33,562 nucleotides of DNA from Aeromicrobium sp. (GTDB taxonomy: Bacteria; Actinomycetota; Actinomycetes; Propionibacteriales; Nocardioidaceae). The notes beneath the pieces were generated by a model. That model did not search any database. It saw only the letters and a list, made by a program, of their open reading frames with translations, and had not been told where the DNA came from. A program made the translations under genes and the position numbers. The stretch spans positions 1-33,562 of the forward strand of contig JALRCA010000176.1 of the NCBI GenBank assembly GCA_023257515.1. Direction: 5' to 3'. Every line of letters starts with the position of its first letter. Position 1 is the first letter of the stretch. Below are positions 28,799 through 33,562 of the stretch, in pieces.

Positions 28799-31609
28799 GT
28801 GGAACCAGACGAGGAGCCGGCGCACCCGTGGATGGCCTCGCCTCCGACGGTGGGCGCCGTCGTGGTGGTGCACCACGGCGGGCGGTGGCTCCCGAAGGTG
28901 CTGGCGTCGTTCGCGCAGATGGAGTTCGCCCCGACGGCCTGGCGGGTCGTCGACGTGGCGTCGTCGGACCGTGGCGCGGACCTGGTCCGGGACTCCTTCG
29001 GCGCCGACCGGGTGCTCTACGCCGGCAGCGGGACGGGCTTCGGAGAGGCGGTGCAGCAAGGTGTCGCCGCCCTGCCCGAGACCGACTGGATCTGGCTGCT
29101 GCACGACGACGCGGCGGTGCGGCCGGACACACTGGTGGGCCTCCTCGACGAGGCCACCACGAGTGACGACATCGGCGTCGTCGGTCCCAAGGTCCGCGAG
29201 TGGCCCTCCTTGAAGCGGCTGCTCGAGGTGGGCCTGACGATCACCTCGACGGGTGCCCGTGAGACGGGCCTCGAGACCGGCGAGCCCGACGCGGGTCAGC
29301 ACGACTGGCCCGAGGACGTCCTGGCCGTCGGCTCGGCCGGCATGCTCGTGCGGCGGTCCGTGTGGGAGGAGCTCGGCGGCTTCGACCCCGACCTGCGGCT
29401 CTACTTCGACGACATCGACTTCGGTTGGCGTGCCGCGCTCGCCGGCCACCGCACGCGCACCGCGCCGGGTGGCGTCATCTTCCACGCCGAGGCGTCGCGC
29501 CGTGGCTCGCGCCCACGCGGTGCGGGCGACCCGCCCCCGTGGGAGAAGCGTCGGGCCGCGCTCCACACGGTCCTGACGAACACGCGCGGGCCGCGCCTGG
29601 CCTGGACGGCGGTGCGACTGTTCGTCGGTTCGCTGCTGCGCGTGCTCGGTCTGCTCGTGGCGAAGGACCCCGAGGCTGCGCACGACGAGCTCATGGCGCT
29701 GCGCGAGGTCTACGGTCATCCGGGTCGCCTGCGTGCCTCACGCCGTCGCAAGGCCGAGACCGTCCGACTGCGGCGGCGCGACGTCAGGCACCTCTTCCCG
29801 CCGGCCTGGCTGCCGTACCGACACGCGCTGGACTCGGTGCGCGAGGTCTTCGTCGCCCTCATGCGACCCGAGACGTCCGAGACGTCCGGACGTCGCTCGA
29901 CCCTCGGTGACCAGACGCCGGACGACGTCGAGGACCTCGACGACGGCCCGCCGCTGTGGCGACGTCGCCCGTGGCTGGTCGTCGTCCTGGCGCTCGTGCT
30001 CGGATCCTTCGTCGCGGGACGCGGACTCATGGGGCTGGCGGAGCCGCTCACGGGTGGGGCGCTCCCTCCCACGCCCGAGTCGGTGGGCGCGTGGTGGCAG
30101 CTCATGCTCGAGCGCTCGCACGACGTCGGTCTGAGCAGCGCCGCGTTCGCCCCCGTCTACGCCGGCGTGCTGGCCGTCGTCGGTCTGCCGGTGTGGTTCT
30201 CGCCGGGACTCGTGACGACCGTCCTCCTGCTCTTCTGCGTGCCGCTGGCCGCCATGACCGCCCACCGGCTGGGCCGGCTGCTCACGGATCGTCGCCCCCT
30301 GCGCATGGTGTGGGCGGTCGGCTACGGCCTGACCGTCGCCGCGACCGGCGCCGTCGCCGAGGGCCGCCTCGGCACGGTCGTCGCCCTGGTCGTCCTGCCG
30401 GTCGTGGTCAACACGGGGCTGCAGCTGAGTGCCGGTCCCGGCTGGCAGCTGGCCGTAAGGCTGGGCATCTGGATCGCGCTCGCCGGCGCCTTCGCCCCGG
30501 TCGTCGTGCCGATGGCGTTCCTGGCCCTGGTCGCGCTCGGCGTGCTGCGCATCGTCACCGCGCGCGACGCCGGCATCGTGGCCGGTGTGACGCTGGTGCT
30601 GCTCGGGCCGTGGTCGTGGGAACGCGCCCTGCACCCGCTGCGCTGGTGGTGGGAGGCGGGCTACCCCGTCTCCGGCGACGCCTCGGCGCTGCAGGTCGTG
30701 CTGGGCCGCGCCGGTGACGTGGGCGCCCCCGCCTGGCTCACCGTCCCGCTGGTCGTCCTCGCGGTCCTCGCGATCGTGCCGTCGTCCTCCCGCGTCGCGG
30801 TCACGTGGTGCTGGGCGGTGGCCGTGACGGGGCTTGCGTTCGCCTCGCTCGGCAGCGTCCTGACCTACGGCACCGGATCGGGCGCCGACGGGCTCGTGCC
30901 GTGGGTCGCCGTCCCGGTCGTGGTGTGGGTCGCGGGGCTGGGCACCGCGGTGCTGCTCGCCGCCGCCGATCTGCGACTCCGGTCGCGTCCGTTCGCGATC
31001 GCCCTCGCGGTCCTCGCCCTCGTCGTGCCGGTCGGCTCCGCGGTGTGGTGGGTGGGCGCCGGCGACGACGGCCCCGTCCGCAGAGCTGATCCCACGCTCG
31101 TGCCGGCCTACCTCACCGAACGTCCTGGGGACACCCTGGTCCTCACCGGGTCGCCCGACCGAGGGGTGCGCACCCGGGTGGTGCACGGCGACGGTCCGTT
31201 CCTCGGCCAGGAGGCCGTCGAGCCCTCGCGGGCGTCGGCGGCGCGTCTCGACGCCGCTGTGGCGCGCCTGCTGACGCGCCCGTCGAGCGACGACGTCGAG
31301 ACGCTCGCCGACCTCGGGGTCGACGCGATCTACGCCCCTGACGTCGACACGGCGCTCGCCGATCGTGTCGACGCCGCCCCGGGCGTCGAGCAGTCCGGCA
31401 GCGACAGCCCGACCTCGCGCGTGTGGATCCTGTCCGAGACGCCCGACCTCGAGCGGGACCAGGCCGGTCCGTGGCGCCCGTTCCTCGGGGTGCTGCACGG
31501 GCTGCTGTGGCTCGCAGCCGTGATCTCGACCGCGCCCGTGCGTCGCCGCAGCGTCACCGAGGACGCGCCCGAGGAGGCGGACCCCGAGCCCGTGAGGATC
31601 GCCCGATGA
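28799..31609 (+). CDS. Large membrane glycosyltransferase, GT2 domain fused to multi-helix region
   Basis: A 936-residue protein. Residues ~15-260 are a GT2 (GT-A) glycosyltransferase: VGAVVVVHHGGRWLPKVLAS start, LLHDDAAVRPDT carrying the nucleotide/metal aspartates (~103-105), and YFDDIDFGWRAALAG with the catalytic acidic residues. After a basic stretch rich in Arg (about 300-390) comes a long region of about ten or more hydrophobic helices, then a soluble domain of about 150 residues and one last helix near the C-terminus. It probably builds or modifies a cell-wall glycan at the membrane; donor and acceptor are unknown. A TTG nine bases upstream is the alternative start. It overlaps the DUF5719 gene by four bases (ATGA). 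Confidence 0.9.
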   Translation: MEPDEEPAHPWMASPPTVGAVVVVHHGGRWLPKVLASFAQMEFAPTAWRVVDVASSDRGADLVRDSFGADRVLYAGSGTGFGEAVQQGVAALPETDWIWLLHDDAAVRPDTLVGLLDEATTSDDIGVVGPKVREWPSLKRLLEVGLTITSTGARETGLETGEPDAGQHDWPEDVLAVGSAGMLVRRSVWEELGGFDPDLRLYFDDIDFGWRAALAGHRTRTAPGGVIFHAEASRRGSRPRGAGDPPPWEKRRAALHTVLTNTRGPRLAWTAVRLFVGSLLRVLGLLVAKDPEAAHDELMALREVYGHPGRLRASRRRKAETVRLRRRDVRHLFPPAWLPYRHALDSVREVFVALMRPETSETSGRRSTLGDQTPDDVEDLDDGPPLWRRRPWLVVVLALVLGSFVAGRGLMGLAEPLTGGALPPTPESVGAWWQLMLERSHDVGLSSAAFAPVYAGVLAVVGLPVWFSPGLVTTVLLLFCVPLAAMTAHRLGRLLTDRRPLRMVWAVGYGLTVAATGAVAEGRLGTVVALVVLPVVVNTGLQLSAGPGWQLAVRLGIWIALAGAFAPVVVPMAFLALVALGVLRIVTARDAGIVAGVTLVLLGPWSWERALHPLRWWWEAGYPVSGDASALQVVLGRAGDVGAPAWLTVPLVVLAVLAIVPSSSRVAVTWCWAVAVTGLAFASLGSVLTYGTGSGADGLVPWVAVPVVVWVAGLGTAVLLAAADLRLRSRPFAIALAVLALVVPVGSAVWWVGAGDDGPVRRADPTLVPAYLTERPGDTLVLTGSPDRGVRTRVVHGDGPFLGQEAVEPSRASAARLDAAVARLLTRPSSDDVETLADLGVDAIYAPDVDTALADRVDAAPGVEQSGSDSPTSRVWILSETPDLERDQAGPWRPFLGVLHGLLWLAAVISTAPVRRRSVTEDAPEEADPEPVRIAR

Positions 31610-33036
31610 GTGACGACCGTTCCCGCCGCGCCCCCGGACGTCGCGTCGCGTCGCGTTCGGCGAGGTCGCGCGCGACGTCGCGCTCGCTCGCCCTGCCGGC
31701 CACGTTGGCGCTGCCGGTGCTGGCGGCTCTCGTCGTGCTCGCGACGCAGCTCGCCGGCCCGGCCGAGCCCGCCACGACACCGCCGCGCCAGGTCGCCCTC
31801 GACCGGGCCACCGTGGCATGCCCGACCGTGGGGGGTACGGTCGCGGCCGGTCAGGTGGCCGCCGGCCGGAGCGCGTCGGCGTCGAGCCTGCCGCGCCGGG
31901 AGCCGGTTCGTGACCTGCAGCGACCGGACCGGTGGCGCACTGCTCGGGTCGGCGGCGAGGCCGTGGTGCTCGACCAGACGGGACGCGGGAGTGGTGCCGT
32001 CGGCTTCGCGTCCGGAGCGGCGCCGCGCTCCCAGGGGGCCGGGCTCGTGGTCGGTTCGTGTCCCGAGGCGGGCAACGGGGGCTGGATCCTGGGGGCGGGC
32101 TCGGGCGGCCGTCACCAGACACGACTCGTGCTGACCAACCTGGCCGACACCCCGGCGGTCGTCGACGTCAGGCTGTGGGGGCCCTCCGGTCGGGTCGACG
32201 CCGTCAACGCGACGGGTGTCGTGGTCGAGCCGCGCGACGTCCGCACGATCGCCCTGGCCGATCTCGCCGCCGGCGAACCGCGCCTCAGCGCCCAGGTCGT
32301 GCGCCGGCGCGGTGCGCTGTCGGTGCAGGCGGTCGACGGCTCGACCGGGGCCCAGGCCGGCACCGAGGTCGTGCGATCGAGCCTGTCGCCGCGCCGTGAC
32401 CAGGTGGTCGGCCCGGTGCCGGCCGGACGGACCGGGCGCACCCTGACGGTCGTGAACCCGACCGACTCCGTCGCCCGGGTCGAGATCGACGCCCTCGGCA
32501 AGGACGGCCGCTTCACGCCGCGGGGCCTGGAGGACGTGCGTGTCCGGCCGAACCGCATGCTCGACGTGGACCTGCCGACGACCGTGGGTTCCGACGCGGT
32601 GGCGCTGCGCGTGCGTTCGTCGACCGACGTCGCTGCCTCCGTGAGGACGGCGCCCGGGGGAGCAGACTTCGCGACGTCCTCGGCGTCGACGCCCCTGCGC
32701 GGACCGGCCGTGGTGCCGATCGGACTGGACGTGAGGCGCGTGCCGACCCTGGTGCTCGCGAACACCGGGGACCGGGGTGCACGCGCCACCGTGACCGCCT
32801 ACGACGGCGCGATGAAGCGGCTCGGCTCCACCTCGGTGCGCGTCCCGGTCGGCTCGACGGTCGACGCGCGGATCCGCCGGGAGCTGCCGGTCGACCGCGC
32901 GGCCTACCTCGTCGTGCGGACGACGGGCGACCTCGTCGGCTCCGCGGTGTACGCCGACGGCGACCGTGTCGCGGTGCTGGGTCTGCGTCCGGCGCCGGTG
33001 ACGGCGGCCGGGCCGCGTGTCCGCCCGGCGGGCTGA
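31606..33036 (+). CDS. DUF5719 family exported protein
   Basis: A 476-residue protein. It has a basic N-terminus of ~27 residues, a hydrophobic helix (about 28-51) serving as signal or anchor, then a long Ala/Gly/Val/Arg-rich extracellular region. That region contains several similar beta-rich modules, for example TRLVLTNLADTPAVVDVRLWGPSG, RTLTVVNPTDSVARVEIDALG and PTLVLANTGDRGARATVTAYDG. The N/T-D spacing suggests repeated Ig-like beta-sandwich domains. The function is unknown. It is translationally coupled (ATGA) to the membrane glycosyltransferase, an arrangement commonly seen with DUF5719, and so probably works with it at the cell surface. Confidence 0.85.
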   Translation: MSDDRSRRAPGRRVASRSARSRATSRSLALPATLALPVLAALVVLATQLAGPAEPATTPPRQVALDRATVACPTVGGTVAAGQVAAGRSASASSLPRREPVRDLQRPDRWRTARVGGEAVVLDQTGRGSGAVGFASGAAPRSQGAGLVVGSCPEAGNGGWILGAGSGGRHQTRLVLTNLADTPAVVDVRLWGPSGRVDAVNATGVVVEPRDVRTIALADLAAGEPRLSAQVVRRRGALSVQAVDGSTGAQAGTEVVRSSLSPRRDQVVGPVPAGRTGRTLTVVNPTDSVARVEIDALGKDGRFTPRGLEDVRVRPNRMLDVDLPTTVGSDAVALRVRSSTDVAASVRTAPGGADFATSSASTPLRGPAVVPIGLDVRRVPTLVLANTGDRGARATVTAYDGAMKRLGSTSVRVPVGSTVDARIRRELPVDRAAYLVVRTTGDLVGSAVYADGDRVAVLGLRPAPVTAAGPRVRPAG

Positions 33037-33051
33037 CCGGGCCGGGACCGC

Positions 33052-33513
33052 TCAGCGCCGGCGCGGGTCGATGTCGTCGGGGGAGACCTGCCAGACCTCG
33101 GCCAGCCGGTCGAGCAGGACCTGCCACACGAGGTCCGTCAGGTCCTCGGGATCGTTCGCACGGTCGGTCAGGGTCCAGCGGTAGAGCACGATCCGCGTCA
33201 GGTCACCCGAGCGGACCACGGAGCTGAGCGGCACCTCGTCGGACCACTCCGGCGGCAGCAGCGGCACGTCCTCGACGACGACCTCGACCTCGTCGGGCTC
33301 CGCGGCGAAGTGCTTGTCGAGCGCACTCAGCACGTCGGCCACGAGCGCGTCGAACCGCGCGCGGGGCCCGCGGTGCACCGGGACGCTGCGGGGGGACAGG
33401 GGCCCAGGCAGCGCGAACGGCCCACGAGGTCCGCGTCCACGCCGGTCGCGCATGCGCCCCGGACGAGGACCCACGACCAGACCGGGAGGCGGTGGGTGAT
33501 CGCGCTCGGGCAT
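33052..33513 (-). CDS. Zincin-like 'metallopeptidase family' protein lacking HExxH
   Basis: A 153-residue protein with an N-terminal Pro/Arg-rich tail (1-~50) and a zincin-like domain with the family pattern FDALVADVLSALDKHF, VEDVPLLPPEW, RIVLYRWTL and DLVWQVLLDRLAEVWQVSPDDIDP. In active relatives the last block carries HExxH; here those places are Trp130, Gln131 and Leu134, so zinc binding and peptidase activity appear lost. The mycobacterial relative near whiB2 (Rv3259) also has a partly degraded motif by my recollection. The gene converges on DUF5719 with a 15-base gap. The ATG is six bases after a TAGGCT box. Confidence 0.82.
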   Translation of the reverse strand: MPERDHPPPPGLVVGPRPGRMRDRRGRGPRGPFALPGPLSPRSVPVHRGPRARFDALVADVLSALDKHFAAEPDEVEVVVEDVPLLPPEWSDEVPLSSVVRSGDLTRIVLYRWTLTDRANDPEDLTDLVWQVLLDRLAEVWQVSPDDIDPRRR

Positions 33514-33519
33514 GGCTCG

Positions 33520-33525
33520 AGCCTA
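33520..33525 (-). promoter_or_regulatory. Candidate -10 box TAGGCT for the zincin-like gene
   Basis: TAGGCT on the minus strand ends six bases before the ATG at 33513, the same hexamer as at purK. It indicates a leaderless transcript. The -35 would lie close to the window edge and is not clear. Confidence 0.5.
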
Positions 33526-33562
33526 GGGCACGTCCGCGGTCGCGACGGGTCGAAGCGCTCGG

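Noticed and set aside
29738-32122. 794-codon open frame on the minus strand
   Set aside because: It is antisense to the glycosyltransferase and DUF5719 genes, with Pro/Arg/Gly/His-rich low complexity and no domain.
1-33562. CRISPR array, tRNA/rRNA genes, prophage or phage-defence island
   Set aside because: No regularly spaced direct repeats, no tRNA cloverleaf or rRNA-like sequence, and no integrase, capsid, nuclease or toxin-antitoxin genes were recognised; all frames with motifs are metabolic, transport, regulatory or envelope genes.

Overview
This window is very GC-rich (roughly 70%) chromosomal DNA of an actinobacterium. The markers are a WhiB2-type Fe-S regulator, three LytR-CpsA-Psr (LCP) proteins, an ECF42-type sigma factor next to a DGPF protein, a TIGR03089 protein, a DUF5719 protein and many start codons placed 6-8 bases after a TANNNT box, as expected for leaderless mRNAs. 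Gene content and order fit the Nocardioidaceae (Aeromicrobium/Nocardioides-like); the genus is inference. There is no sign of a prophage, integrated plasmid, insertion sequence, CRISPR array, tRNA or rRNA. Coding density is close to complete and no gene-free stretch exceeds 300 bases.

Layout. 1-3843 (+): the 3' end of birA, a PH-domain membrane protein, a class III adenylate cyclase of the Rv1264 type, then purK and purE. 3953-5476 (-): mqo. 5686-6861 (+): an acyl-CoA dehydrogenase. 7027-8578 (-): a DGPF (YciI-like) protein followed by an ECF42 sigma factor, with a good candidate autoregulated promoter. 8739-10156 (+): an NADP-dependent oxidoreductase and a VOC protein. 10157-12191 (-): a winged-helix regulator, an LCP protein and a DksA/TraR zinc-finger protein. 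12424-15413 (+): two paralogous four-helix LCP proteins that both end in a cysteine. 15415-17564 (-): a beta-lactamase-like serine hydrolase overlapping an M20 peptidase. 17754-25930 (+): a tight seven-gene operon made of a dipeptide/oligopeptide ABC importer (binding protein, two permeases, fused double ATPase), an LD-carboxypeptidase, a SIS-domain protein and an M19 dipeptidase. 25937-27545 (-): a Wzt/Wzm-type polysaccharide exporter. 27698-28372 (-): TIGR03089. 28477-33036 (+): whiB2, a very large membrane glycosyltransferase and DUF5719. 33052-33513 (-): a zincin-like protein without its HExxH motif.

How the genes may work together. Much of the right half concerns the cell envelope: LCP ligases, a polymer exporter, a membrane glycosyltransferase and a septation-type WhiB. 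The most coherent candidate system is the 17754-25930 operon with the divergent M20 and beta-lactamase-like pair. Together these look like an uptake and cytoplasmic breakdown pathway for peptides containing D-amino acids, plausibly cell-wall (murein) peptides. This is inference from families and gene order.

The most unusual non-coding signal is a set of long, almost perfect palindromes of 54-63 bases at gene borders (519-577, 3861-3923, 12248-12301) plus an inverted doublet at 6889-7031. The 59-base family at 519-577 recurs at 22375-22433 inside the reading frame of the fused ABC ATPase, where it encodes part of the inter-domain linker. These look like REP/REPIN-type elements.
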